A stretch of DNA of 64,000 bases from Thermodesulfovibrionales bacterium (GCA_020062545.1 JAGUWD010000020.1:112688-176687); one strand, 5' to 3'. Counted from the first letter of the stretch, positions 48,954-55,810 are shown. A program made the numbers and translations. Notes: generated by a model not told the origin, from the sequence alone.

Positions 48954-49654
48954 GCAAAGACGGAACCACGATTATAGAGAAAGACGGCAATCCAAAGCTT
49001 ATTCCACATGGTTTGTTCGACATGATGAAAATCGTATGGACTTATTCTTCAATGGAAGAAAGAGGAGTGGATTTTCCGGGTGATTTTTTTACTCCTGATG
49101 ACATGCTTAAATACTCTACCTGCGGCCTCCTCGAATCTCTCAAAAGCGGCCTTATCACTGTTTTGTTTACGCCTATCGCGTTCGGAGTGATAAGCAAAAT
49201 AGTCCCTATATTCGGAGAAACTGATCCGTCTACATTCGATAAGATGTTCGCGTTTTGCCTTGCCTTGAGCCTGACAATAGCGTACGCCTTCGTGCTTGTC
49301 AGTATTACTCAGCGTTATATATTCCCATTCACAAAAAAAATCATAAAAAACTTCCTGCAGGGCGTAATGATAGGGAAAATATTCATCACAATCGTCGCAT
49401 TCGTTTTCTATCACTGGCTTTATATCAAAGTCCTGACCGAAGATAACGTAATATTCGTATTGCGCATATTTAAATCTTTTGTAGACTTAAATAAATTGAA
49501 CGCAATCTATCTCTGGATTATGGATTTTAAGCCCGTATTACTAACTTCGGCATGGTTCATAGTCCTGACCACGGTTATCTTCATCAGCATACCACTAATC
49601 GGCATCGTTATTACGGTGCGTAAAAATAAGCAACTAACAGAGGAGGATATTTGA
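48950..49654 (+). CDS. Multi-pass membrane protein, transfer-associated
   Basis: 234 residues with a soluble N-terminus (about 1-65) and four hydrophobic segments (LITVLFTPIAFGVI, AFCLALSLTIAYAFVLVSI, IFITIVAFVFYHWLYI, WFIVLTTVIFISIPLIGIVI). I do not recognise the family. It is coupled to the preceding small membrane protein. It may replace the membrane part that the short coupling ATPase lacks; that is inference. Confidence 0.65.
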   Translation: MSKDGTTIIEKDGNPKLIPHGLFDMMKIVWTYSSMEERGVDFPGDFFTPDDMLKYSTCGLLESLKSGLITVLFTPIAFGVISKIVPIFGETDPSTFDKMFAFCLALSLTIAYAFVLVSITQRYIFPFTKKIIKNFLQGVMIGKIFITIVAFVFYHWLYIKVLTEDNVIFVLRIFKSFVDLNKLNAIYLWIMDFKPVLLTSAWFIVLTTVIFISIPLIGIVITVRKNKQLTEEDI

Positions 49655-49655
49655 A

Positions 49656-50093
49656 ATGGCAGAAAGAAGAAGACTTACAACAGAAGAAAGAATTGAGAGA
49701 AAAAAGACCCTTGCAGCAGAGAGGAATACAAGAGTTTCGAGAGCAGATATTTCTGACACTCATATATTGATCGACATAACAAATGCTCTCAACAGGGGGG
49801 TTAAAATATTAATGAACAGGCTCGGCAAAAGTGTTTCTTTTGAGGAGGGATTTAAACTTCTGAAAAAGCTCAATGATCTCGAACTGCAAGCGAATGCAGT
49901 AGCAGAAGAGATATGTGCCGCAGTTAATATTCCTTACAGAATCCCTGTTGGTTTAAGAAAAACAATTATTGGTGATGCCGAGGGATCAAAGACGGAAAAG
50001 GCTATTGACAGTAAAATGGACATGGCCTATGCAGGCATAGGAGAACATGGCGATGATGGCAAAGGCGATAAGAAGGTCCCAAAAAAAGCTTGA
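49656..50093 (+). CDS. Hypothetical 145-residue protein
   Basis: Begins 1 bp after the previous gene with a good GGAGGA site. A basic N-terminal helix (RRRLTTEERIERKKTLAAER) is followed by a helical middle (ILIDITNALNRGVKILMNRL) and a flexible, Lys/Gly-rich tail. This could be a DNA- or relaxosome-binding accessory protein; no family is recognised. Confidence 0.65.
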   Translation: MAERRRLTTEERIERKKTLAAERNTRVSRADISDTHILIDITNALNRGVKILMNRLGKSVSFEEGFKLLKKLNDLELQANAVAEEICAAVNIPYRIPVGLRKTIIGDAEGSKTEKAIDSKMDMAYAGIGEHGDDGKGDKKVPKKA

Positions 50094-50149
50094 CATTGAT
50101 TTCAGTTTCATGATATAGGTTACCTATATTTTCCATTTCTTAGAGATTT

Positions 50150-50356
50150 TTCTTTAAGAAAACTCCTTAAAACAAGGAGCCAGCAAAGTGGTTTTAGCCC
50201 GCTTGGACGAGACTCAGAGGCATCTGAGGTAGCGTAGAGACCGTTTAGCCGCGTCTCGGTGAGTCAGGGTAGGCATACCCGTTAAAGCATATTCAATCTT
50301 AGAAGCGACAGAAGTATAGCAAGATTTGCGTATTTGCTATAGCTGTCGCTTTTTTA
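50150..50356 (+). ncRNA. Putative structured RNA, about 200 nt
   Basis: No ORF is present in the 303-bp gap. Successive hairpins are visible: CTCCTT/AAGGAG (50,163-50,179), CTCAG/CTGAG (50,213-50,228), GAGAC/GTCTC (50,237-50,257), GGGTA/TACCC (50,267-50,280), then a strong terminator. Two related segments (GTTTTAGCCCGC...GAGACTCAG and GTTTAGCCGCG...GTGAGTCAG) form an internal duplication. A degenerate iterated motif (GGTTACC at 50,118) could mark its promoter. No known riboswitch or ribozyme class fits. It is either a small RNA or a leader of the next gene. Confidence 0.55.
50304..50356 (+). terminator. Rho-independent terminator of the structured RNA
   Basis: Outer stem AGCGACAG/CTGTCGCT and inner stem TATAGCAA/TTGCTATA, followed directly by six T. 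It lies 40 bp before the next gene, so read-through would be needed to express that gene from the upstream promoter. Confidence 0.85.
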
Positions 50357-50396
50357 TTGTAAAAACAAGAAAATCAAAAAAAACAGGAGGATAATC

Positions 50397-50606
50397 ATGG
50401 GTAATAAGGAAAGAGAGGCTATCAGCGTCTTTTTGCTTGATCTGTATCATCAAAAACAGGTCAAGAGAAGAATGCATGAGGTCAAAGAGAGATTCAAAAA
50501 AGAGGACCTATTGGCGATTGTCGATGGGTTGAAAGAGAAGGGCATTCTCGATGAAGAGGAAACGAAATATCTTTATAGCAGAATCAGTGGATTGTATGGT
50601 AATTAG
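50397..50606 (+). CDS. Hypothetical 69-residue helical protein
   Basis: Small charged protein with helix-rich sequence (VKRRMHEVKERFKKEDLLAI) and a possible winged-helix-like end (GILDEEETKYLYSRISGLY). It has a GGAGGAT site upstream and follows the RNA terminator. No family recognised. Confidence 0.6.
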   Translation: MGNKEREAISVFLLDLYHQKQVKRRMHEVKERFKKEDLLAIVDGLKEKGILDEEETKYLYSRISGLYGN

Positions 50607-50817
50607 CTCTCACCCTCGTGCCGCATTTCGGGCATAGGGGTTCAAGCAGAGTAAATTCATTACCGCTGACTTTGATGTCCTTAAAATCGACATCGGTGTT
50701 ATAAAGATCAATCACCTTTCCGCAGCATTGCGGCGGTTCCTGCCTTATCAGATTTCCTTCAAAGACATCTTTAGAGTAAACAGCGATTAAGAGTTTTTTA
50801 TCGATTGACTGTCTCAT
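50584..50817 (-). CDS. Small zinc-ribbon-like protein, opposite strand
   Basis: 77 residues on the minus strand, overlapping the end of the preceding plus-strand gene by 23 bp. Cys pairs QCCGKVIDL (about 30-31) and LCPKCGTRV (about 62-65) resemble a zinc ribbon. It is one of few minus-strand genes in this part of the element. No clear ribosome site is seen, so confidence is moderate. Confidence 0.5.
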   Translation of the reverse strand: MRQSIDKKLLIAVYSKDVFEGNLIRQEPPQCCGKVIDLYNTDVDFKDIKVSGNEFTLLEPLCPKCGTRVRANYHTIH

Positions 50818-50904
50818 GTAATTAATTTACCAAATTGCATGAATGCAGTCAAGAAAAATCAGAGTAGCCCTTTGGGTGAAAAACATCTGTTTGGGGGTAA
50901 GACA

Positions 50905-51009
50905 ATGGGAAGCGTAAAAGTGATAAGGAAAGACGGGAAGTTTGACATAGTGCTGAGGAGATTTCTGCAGCACTATATTCAGACCGGTTATGTAGTGGCA
51001 GTAGTTTAA
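50905..51009 (+). CDS. 34-residue protein of a small paralogous family, copy 1
   Basis: MGSVKVIRKDGKFDIVLRRF then LQHYIQTGYVVAVV. It has a GGGGG site upstream. It aligns without gaps with the C-terminal part of the 51-residue protein at 53,754 (KVIRKDGKFDIV against RVLTTQGKYDII; HYIQTGYVVAVV against HFIKTGYVIAII). This conservation argues that both are real. Function unknown. Confidence 0.6.
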   Translation: MGSVKVIRKDGKFDIVLRRFLQHYIQTGYVVAVV

Positions 51010-51076
51010 TGCAAAACCATCCTTGATGGCCGCAAAATTATCCCAACCTTGTTGGGAAACAAAACCTATATTCAAA

Positions 51077-51116
51077 GTAGGCGTATGTTCCCGACAAGCG
51101 GGAATAGTGCGCCTAC
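51077..51116 (+). promoter_or_regulatory. Leader hairpin before the 51,129 gene
   Basis: Two-tier stem: GTAGGCG/CGCCTAC outside and TTCCCG/CGGGAA inside. It ends one base before a GAGGAGG site and 12 bases before the ATG, so it could modulate ribosome access. A second hairpin CCCAAC/GTTGGG (51,042-51,057) lies upstream. Confidence 0.55.
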
Positions 51117-51128
51117 GAGGAGGACACA

Positions 51129-51905
51129 ATGAAGGGAACAACAATTTATGCAAAGAACAGCGGAGTAGAGATCAAGGCAGCAACGGCAGTAAAGACCGAG
51201 GATAACGGCGCCGTAAGGAAAGAAGGACGCATTCAGATGCGCTTTTTCACATTCGGAAACGGCACTGCAAAGTCTCTGAGGTTCATCCTCACGGTCTTTG
51301 AGGCACTCGGACTTTACCTTACTATTTACGGAGTGGTAAAAAACGGCGGAAACAAGTCGTTAATCCATAAGTTCAAGAAAGACGGTAATGAGGTCAAAAC
51401 TTATCTTACCGTCGAGAAATGGCAGAACGGCGATAAAAGCGGGTATGCTCTCGTGCTTTCGAGGGGCGATGATAAGGTCAATGTTCCTGTAAGCGAGAGC
51501 GATCTTCTCTATATAGCCGAATTGCTGAAGGCATTGTCGGTAGTTCAGTCATGGTCTTCCTACAAGAATGTCGACGGCACAGAGGCAGGGGAAGATACGA
51601 TTTCTGCTGATGAACTGCCTGCCAGCCATTCCGAACTTGCCGAAGCTGCTACTGACACGGAAAGCGCACCATCTCCAATGGAAAAAAGCATCGGAAGCGG
51701 CGATTCCATAACTGGAAAAATCAAATCCGTGCGTAAAGACAGAAAAGGCTTCTGCATCGGAGATACATGGTATAAGGTTGATGATAATACCGAACTGGGT
51801 ATTGATCTTAACGATGCAAGAGGTACGGAAGTAGCCGTATACTACGCTCCGAGCAACGGGGATAATGCAAACCCCATGGCTCTGAGAGTTGTAGCGGCAG
51901 CGTAG
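51129..51905 (+). CDS. Hypothetical 258-residue element protein
   Basis: An N-terminal domain (about 1-145) with QMRFFTFGNGTAKSLRFIL and YLTVEKWQNGDKSGYALVLS, a flexible acidic linker (about 150-190), and a small C-terminal beta domain (SITGKIKSVRKDRKGFCIGD, VAVYYAPSNGD, about 195-256) resembling an OB-type fold. I do not recognise the family. This shape fits single-strand-binding or processing proteins of elements, but no diagnostic residues are known to me. Confidence 0.65.
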   Translation: MKGTTIYAKNSGVEIKAATAVKTEDNGAVRKEGRIQMRFFTFGNGTAKSLRFILTVFEALGLYLTIYGVVKNGGNKSLIHKFKKDGNEVKTYLTVEKWQNGDKSGYALVLSRGDDKVNVPVSESDLLYIAELLKALSVVQSWSSYKNVDGTEAGEDTISADELPASHSELAEAATDTESAPSPMEKSIGSGDSITGKIKSVRKDRKGFCIGDTWYKVDDNTELGIDLNDARGTEVAVYYAPSNGDNANPMALRVVAAA

Positions 51906-51923
51906 TCAAAAGATAATCTTATC

Positions 51924-51976
51924 AAAAGACGGTGTGAAGAATGGCCTGCATAGGCTATTAATCCGCCGTCTTTTTT
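51924..51976 (+). terminator. Rho-independent terminator after the 51,129 gene
   Basis: Stem AAAAGACGG/CCGTCTTTT with a nested AATGGCCT/AGGCTATT stem and a final run of T (51,971-51,976). Confidence 0.8.
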
Positions 51977-51993
51977 GTTATTAACCCATCCGG

Positions 51994-52066
51994 CCTTGTC
52001 CGGAGACTTATCACAGTTCTCCGGCAAGGCAAAGGCCTCCTTCCGGAGAACTGTCAAAAGGGAGGC
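51994..52066 (+). promoter_or_regulatory. Switching leader: two mutually exclusive hairpins and a sequestered ribosome site
   Basis: Segment TCTCCGG (52,018-52,024) can pair upstream with CCGGAGA (52,000-52,006; stem extended by CCTTG/CAAGG) or downstream as ACAGTTCTCCGG with CCGGAGAACTGT (52,043-52,054, 12 perfect pairs). GCCTCC in the loop of the second hairpin (52,035-52,040) is complementary to the ribosome site GGAGGC (52,061-52,066) five bases before ATG 52,071. This is the layout of a riboswitch or protein-controlled attenuator. Confidence 0.6.
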
Positions 52067-52070
52067 TGTC

Positions 52071-52289
52071 ATGAGAATAAGTAAGTTAGAGTTTGAAGAG
52101 ATCTTGAGGGAATCTCCTCTATATGATCCCCGTGAAATCGCACAGGACATTATAGAGATTTCCGAAAGGAATGAAATTGAAATCTGCGAATCTTTCCTTG
52201 AGAGGCATCTGGATACAATTTCGGCAATTATAGTAATAGCGGCCGCTCTTTATTTCGGCGGGCACTTGATTGCATTTCTTCTAAGATAA
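52071..52289 (+). CDS. Small membrane-anchored protein under structured leader
   Basis: 72 residues from ATG 52,071 (GGAGG site). A charged helical N-terminus (EFEEILRESPLYDPREIAQD) and a C-terminal transmembrane helix (ISAIIVIAAALYFGGHLIAF). A longer frame opens upstream but would run through the leader hairpins. Function unknown. Confidence 0.6.
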   Translation: MRISKLEFEEILRESPLYDPREIAQDIIEISERNEIEICESFLERHLDTISAIIVIAAALYFGGHLIAFLLR

Positions 52290-52294
52290 GGAGG

Positions 52295-53002
52295 ATGCTC
52301 ATGCCGGAAATAAAGTATTTAACGGCTTCATCGCTCAGGGACTTTCGTACCTGCGGGGAAAAAGGCCGACTGGCTCATATTGAGAGAATCAGGCTGAATA
52401 GAAAGAAATCGTCAACCGAATTCGGGAAAGCCTGCCATGCCACACTCGAAAAGTTCTACGACATCGGCAGGCATCCTGCAGACACTTTCAGTCTAATCTG
52501 GCAGGATGAAAAAAATATCCTAGACATCTACAACGGCAGCGACACTCATGAGGGACTACTGAGAATAGGATCGGCTCTTATGAGCCTGTTTCCAAAACAT
52601 CATGGGCGCCCCATGCACCCTGTCCACTTAGAAAAACCGTGGCAGTGTGTTGTAGCCAACGAGGTGCCCTTTTTCGGCGTCATTGACTACGATGGACTCT
52701 ATGGGCATGACGATAATTATTCGGAAGTAATCGACTGGAAAACATCCGCGTGCCGGTATCCTGAATGGAAGATACAACTCGACATGCAGCTCACCAGTTA
52801 TGCCTACCTTAAGGCCGTAAATCAACGAATGCCCGACAGAGTAGGATTCGGTGTGCTGATCAAGAAGAAAAGGGAACCAGAAATTCAGTTCATGTACTCG
52901 AGGAGAACGACAAGTCAGTTACGGGAATGGGAAAAGCTCGCAACCCAAACATGGCGGGATATTCATGGTAGAGACAGAGATTCAGACACTCAAATAGGCT
53001 GA
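52295..53002 (+). CDS. PD-(D/E)XK nuclease superfamily protein (RecB/Cas4-like)
   Basis: 235 residues. RecB-like nuclease motifs are visible: TASSLRDFRTCGEKGRLAHI at the start, FGKACHATLEKFY (His/Glu, about 43-55), GVIDYDGLY (metal-binding Asp, about 126-134), EVIDWKTS (E-V-x-D-x-K core, about 144-151) and QLDMQLTSYAYL (about 162-173). Such proteins cut or resect DNA. It begins 5 bp after the previous gene. A basic 47-codon frame continues in +1 at the stop (see next entry). Confidence 0.82.
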   Translation: MLMPEIKYLTASSLRDFRTCGEKGRLAHIERIRLNRKKSSTEFGKACHATLEKFYDIGRHPADTFSLIWQDEKNILDIYNGSDTHEGLLRIGSALMSLFPKHHGRPMHPVHLEKPWQCVVANEVPFFGVIDYDGLYGHDDNYSEVIDWKTSACRYPEWKIQLDMQLTSYAYLKAVNQRMPDRVGFGVLIKKKREPEIQFMYSRRTTSQLREWEKLATQTWRDIHGRDRDSDTQIG

Positions 53003-53141
53003 TGATCAGACAGTCGTTGAATGGCAATCTTATCTCAGAAAACTTGAAAGAGAGTGGAAAAGGCGGAAGAGAAAAAACACAAAGCGTAGGAGACTCTACG
53101 AAGGGAAAGACAACTTCCTTGCAAAGCATAGGCGTTATTAA
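52998..53141 (+). other. Possible +1-frame C-terminal extension of the nuclease
   Basis: In the +1 frame at the nuclease stop (GGC TGA T) an open stretch of 47 codons runs to TAA 53,139-53,141. It has no start codon. Its translation is strongly helical and basic (VVEWQSYLRKLEREWKRRKR), a plausible coding sequence. It could be a frameshifted tail (mutation, sequencing error or programmed +1 shift at a stop codon). Confidence 0.4.
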
Positions 53142-53184
53142 AATTAAACGCTCATGCTTTGCTCCTTCTAATGAGAGGTGAACA

Positions 53185-53574
53185 ATGGAATTCAGAAAAG
53201 CAGAGGAGAAGGAATTGGAAGAGGTGTTTGCTACACTCCATGAATACAACCCTGATGCCCGTTTCAATGCACGTTACTATGTGGCAGCGGAAAACGGCGA
53301 CATCAAGGGTTGTGTCGGGCTCATCAGAAGGGCATGGTTTATGACGGAGATAAAGCGCCTCTATGTGAAAGAACAGTATCGAGGTCAGGGCATAGGAACT
53401 TTTCTCGCATCCAAGGTGCTGAAAAGAATAAAGTCTCCGCTTGCATGTTGCACGGTGTAAGCCGACAACCTTGCGAGCCTGAGAATCTTTCAGCATTTCC
53501 GGTTTACTCCGCGAGAACGGTTTGTAAATCAGGATACAGGAAATATGATCATACTTCTGACAAGAAAGATGTAG
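53185..53574 (+). pseudogene. GNAT-family N-acetyltransferase with an in-frame TAA
   Basis: The frame reads as a GNAT acetyltransferase: RLYVKEQYRGQGIGTFLASK is the acetyl-CoA loop (about 64-83). TAA at 53,458-53,460 interrupts after LACCTV. The same frame continues as ADNLASLRIFQHFRFTPRER, the typical C-terminal half, and ends at TAG 53,572. The protein is thus split by a single nonsense codon: a recent pseudogene, a sequencing error, or a recoded stop. The 91-residue front piece alone would lack a strand of the fold. Confidence 0.7.
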
Positions 53575-53624
53575 GTGGTAAGACCAATTAATGTGGTAGC
53601 GTCAATTAAGAAACAACAAACAAA

Positions 53625-53664
53625 GGAGGGTCGGGCGTAAGCCTGCCCTCCCCTCTCCTCTTTT
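53625..53664 (+). terminator. Hairpin with pyrimidine tail
   Basis: GGAGGG/CCCTCC stem with an inner GGC/GCC and a GTAA-type loop (53,625-53,651), followed by a C/T-rich tail ending TTTT. It is a probable terminator for the GNAT region, or part of the following leader. Confidence 0.55.
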
Positions 53665-53725
53665 CCGTAGGGTCATATTAAGCATCCCTCTCTGGGTGTT
53701 TTATACGGCCCTACGGATCGTAGGG
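53665..53725 (+). promoter_or_regulatory. Second leader with alternative hairpins
   Basis: CCCTACGG (53,709-53,716) can pair with CCGTAGGG (53,665-53,672) to enclose a 36-base loop, or its CCCTACG part with CGTAGGG (53,719-53,725) in a tight hairpin with a three-base loop. The two are exclusive. It lies 28 bp before the small gene at 53,754 with its GGAGGAG site. Confidence 0.5.
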
Positions 53726-53753
53726 ATAAAACTCTACAAGGAGGAGAAAAACA

Positions 53754-53909
53754 ATGCCAAAAGTCATAACAAGAATGGAAGAACTTGCACAATACGCTGC
53801 TAATGGGAGTCTCAGAGTGTTAACCACTCAAGGGAAATACGATATTATCCCCGGCAAGCGGCTTGGCCACTTCATCAAAACTGGCTATGTCATTGCTATT
53901 ATCGTATAG
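53754..53909 (+). CDS. 51-residue protein of a small paralogous family, copy 2
   Basis: ATG with GGAGGAG nine bases upstream. The N-terminal half (ITRMEELAQYAANGSLRVLT) is extra; the C-terminal half (QGKYDIIPGKRLGHFIKTGY) matches the 34-residue protein at 50,905. Both genes follow structured leader RNA. Function unknown. Confidence 0.6.
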   Translation: MPKVITRMEELAQYAANGSLRVLTTQGKYDIIPGKRLGHFIKTGYVIAIIV

Positions 53910-53932
53910 GCATATCGGTGCAAGCCGTTATC

Positions 53933-54015
53933 TCTCAGGATACTTCCTGAGAATGACACTATCATTCAAGATAGTGTAAGGGGAGCGGTCTCTTTACAAC
54001 CGCTCCCCTTTTTAT
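53933..54015 (+). terminator. Three consecutive hairpins, the last a terminator
   Basis: TCTCAGGA/TCCTGAGA (53,933-53,952), ACACTATC/GATAGTGT (53,956-53,977), then GGGGAGCGG/CCGCTCCCC (53,980-54,008) followed by TTTTT. It closes the plus-strand unit where it meets the converging minus-strand genes. Confidence 0.85.
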
Positions 54016-54122
54016 TTACAGGAAAGAATAGCCAATACTACCAACACAAATATACCGAGAACTATCCAACGCTTTTTTAGCTTTGATTTTCTTTCACCAA
54101 AGTCGACAAGTCCGTAATCCAT
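54012..54122 (-). CDS. 36-residue single-pass membrane peptide
   Basis: Minus-strand ATG 54,122 lies 7 bp after the scpB-like stop. It encodes a charged N-terminus (MDYGLVDFGERKSKLKKRW) and a transmembrane helix (IVLGIFVLVVLAIL), ending SCK. Coupled placement after scpB-like supports it. Function unknown. Confidence 0.45.
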   Translation of the reverse strand: MDYGLVDFGERKSKLKKRWIVLGIFVLVVLAILSCK

Positions 54123-54128
54123 AAATGA

Positions 54129-54656
54129 TTATACCTCGATAGGATTTTCAAAATACGGCTTTATAATATTATGAAGTTCCTCATAACTTTTTACCCAAAA
54201 ATGATGCAGGCATTTATCTGTTATGCCATACATGGCCGGAGAACCCTGTTCTTTGAGCCTGCATACTTCTTTTATGAGTTCACTCCTCACAAGGGTACTA
54301 ATTGCCTTTTCGGAATCGGCATCTCTTATTTTATCAATCTCTGCCTTTGTCACTGGCTGTTTATGGACAACAATAGCCAAAACCTCAAGTGCCGCTTCAG
54401 AAAGCCTCTGAGGCCGCAAAGATTGAAATTTGCGGATATATTCCGCATACTCGGGCTTTGTAACGAGTTTGATGGAATTCTCTGTTTCTGAGAGCATTAA
54501 AGGCGTGCTTTTAAGGCTTTCCTGCAGTTCTTTGACTACTGATATGAGTTCAGCATGAGAAAGTCCTAATTTTGTCTCTAAATCGCCGTAAGAGACAGAG
54601 TCGCCATTGGCAAAGAGAATGGCAAAGACTTTATTAGAAAGCGGATGAGTGATCAT
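54129..54656 (-). CDS. scpB: ScpB-like segregation and condensation protein
   Basis: 175 residues of the ScpB family, the winged-helix kleisin partner in SMC-ScpAB. The family hallmark RLSEAALEVLAIVVHKQPVT followed by KAEIDKIRDADSEKAI is at about 83-119, and AMYGITDKCLHHFWVKSYEEL at about 141-161. No scpA or smc is nearby. It sits with a winged-helix gene in a minus-strand pair on the element, so it may act in element partitioning or regulation instead of chromosome condensation. Confidence 0.85.
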   Translation of the reverse strand: MITHPLSNKVFAILFANGDSVSYGDLETKLGLSHAELISVVKELQESLKSTPLMLSETENSIKLVTKPEYAEYIRKFQSLRPQRLSEAALEVLAIVVHKQPVTKAEIDKIRDADSEKAISTLVRSELIKEVCRLKEQGSPAMYGITDKCLHHFWVKSYEELHNIIKPYFENPIEV

Positions 54657-54659
54657 TAT

Positions 54660-55271
54660 CTACCTTTTCTTTAACAGGTATCTTTTTCTCTTTTCCTCAC
54701 TAAAATTCCTGACAAGGATCTCAGTGATCTTTCTCTCGATATTCGCTTCTGTCAGATCCTTTCCGTAGAAAATCAATTCTTCCCGTGCCTTTTTATTAAG
54801 TTCCTCTTTTTCTCGTGAGGTAAGATTATCTTTTATGCTGTTAATGACTACCTGTCCCTCTGCAGTCAACTCTATATCTTCTTCTCTGGCCTCATCTTCT
54901 CCCATAATTTCACCCAGCATAAGCCACGGATTCCGCTGTGGAGAGAACCAGAGCTCTATGCTCTTCGGAACATTAATATTGAGGCCGTATTCGCATGGGA
55001 CTCTTGGTTTATAGACTCCCCTTATCAGCACAATACCGTCTTTTATAAGCGCCCTCATTGCCCGGCTTATTGTCGGAACAGAAATACCGGAGAGCTTGGC
55101 AAGTTCGCTGTGGCTGATTCTACAGGTCTCTTTACCGACCAATATGGTCCGTGAGAATAACTGATCAATAATGGCATTCTTAGTCTTACTCCGGAGCTTC
55201 GGAGATAAAAAGTCAGTCCGGTAGATGTTGAGGAGAATAATGTTTTTAAACTGGTCAAGTGTAAGGTTCAT
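54660..55271 (-). CDS. Winged-helix DNA-binding protein, element regulator or replication protein
   Basis: 203 residues from ATG 55,271 (an upstream TTG at 55,295 is an alternative). An N-terminal helical segment is followed by a winged helix (RISHSELAKLSGISVPTISR, AMRALIKDGIVLIRG, about 50-85) and an acidic, then basic, C-terminus. It is transcribed divergently from the recombinase genes, with motif copy 6 in its own promoter region, and is the best candidate in the window to bind the iterated GGTTACC motif. A replication-initiator role is possible. Confidence 0.7.
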   Translation of the reverse strand: MNLTLDQFKNIILLNIYRTDFLSPKLRSKTKNAIIDQLFSRTILVGKETCRISHSELAKLSGISVPTISRAMRALIKDGIVLIRGVYKPRVPCEYGLNINVPKSIELWFSPQRNPWLMLGEIMGEDEAREEDIELTAEGQVVINSIKDNLTSREKEELNKKAREELIFYGKDLTEANIERKITEILVRNFSEEKRKRYLLKKR

Positions 55272-55358
55272 TGTTGTTTTTCTTCCCCTATGCAATTTGT
55301 TAGGTGTCGCATGCTTCGCAGGTTATCAGTATTTTTCCATTATTACTCATATATACTT

Positions 55359-55377
55359 AATGCTTTGGTAGGTAACC
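55359..55377 (-). promoter_or_regulatory. Iterated element motif, copy on minus strand
   Basis: Minus strand GGTTACC TACCAA AGCATT, followed by TATATAT, about 90 bp before the winged-helix gene start. Exact six-base spacing. Confidence 0.65.
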
Positions 55378-55458
55378 CTTTCCTCTCACAACCATAAATT
55401 TTGATAACAAAGTTTTTTATATATAAAGGAAGGGGCTTAAAGGGTATTTAGAATATAA

Positions 55459-55488
55459 TTGACAACAGCTTTTAATATTTGATATTAT
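55459..55488 (+). promoter_or_regulatory. Sigma-70-type promoter of the GIY-YIG/recombinase operon
   Basis: TTGACA (55,459-55,464), 18-bp spacer, TATTAT (55,483-55,488). Start expected about 30 bp before ATG 55,526. A partial motif (TTTAACC ... GGCAT) overlaps the start codon region. Confidence 0.6.
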
Positions 55489-55525
55489 TTAGTTAAAAAC
55501 AAGGGTTATTTAACCTCTGGGGCAT

Positions 55526-55810
55526 ATGTTTAAAGACCAAAAAGGCGAATCGAAATGGGTGATCTACATACTCAAGTGTAAAGGCGGCCGCCTTTATGCG
55601 GGGATTACGAATGCCCTTGATAGACGGCTGAAGGCGCATATTCAAGGCAAGGGAAGCCGATTCGTGAGGGCATTCAGCCCTTTCACTCTGGCTGGTTTTC
55701 TCCCCTGTAAGGATGCCACGGAAGCAAGAAAGCTGGAGTATAAGATAAAGCGGATGAAGAGAAAAGATAAGCTGGCGTTTTTAAGAAATATAAAGGGGAT
55801 GATCGCTTAA
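55526..55810 (+). CDS. GIY-YIG nuclease-domain protein
   Basis: 94 residues, essentially one GIY-YIG domain of the YhbQ/UPF0213 type: WVIYILKC and RLYAGIT give the two motif halves, the catalytic Arg is in NALDRRLKAH, and the Glu in EARKLEYKIKRM. It cuts DNA as a single-domain nuclease. Its stop overlaps the recombinase ATG (TAATG). Confidence 0.9.
   Translation: MFKDQKGESKWVIYILKCKGGRLYAGITNALDRRLKAHIQGKGSRFVRAFSPFTLAGFLPCKDATEARKLEYKIKRMKRKDKLAFLRNIKGMIA

Noticed and set aside
50273..50291. Further full copy of the iterated motif (GCATACC CGTTAA AGCATA)
   Set aside because: It overlaps the GGGTA/TACCC hairpin of the structured RNA and deviates in the first block, so it is listed only as a weak variant.
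50150..50356. Known riboswitch, group II intron domain V, or hammerhead ribozyme
   Set aside because: Core motifs of these classes (for example CTGATGA with GAAA, or the domain V AGC triad with its hairpin) are absent.
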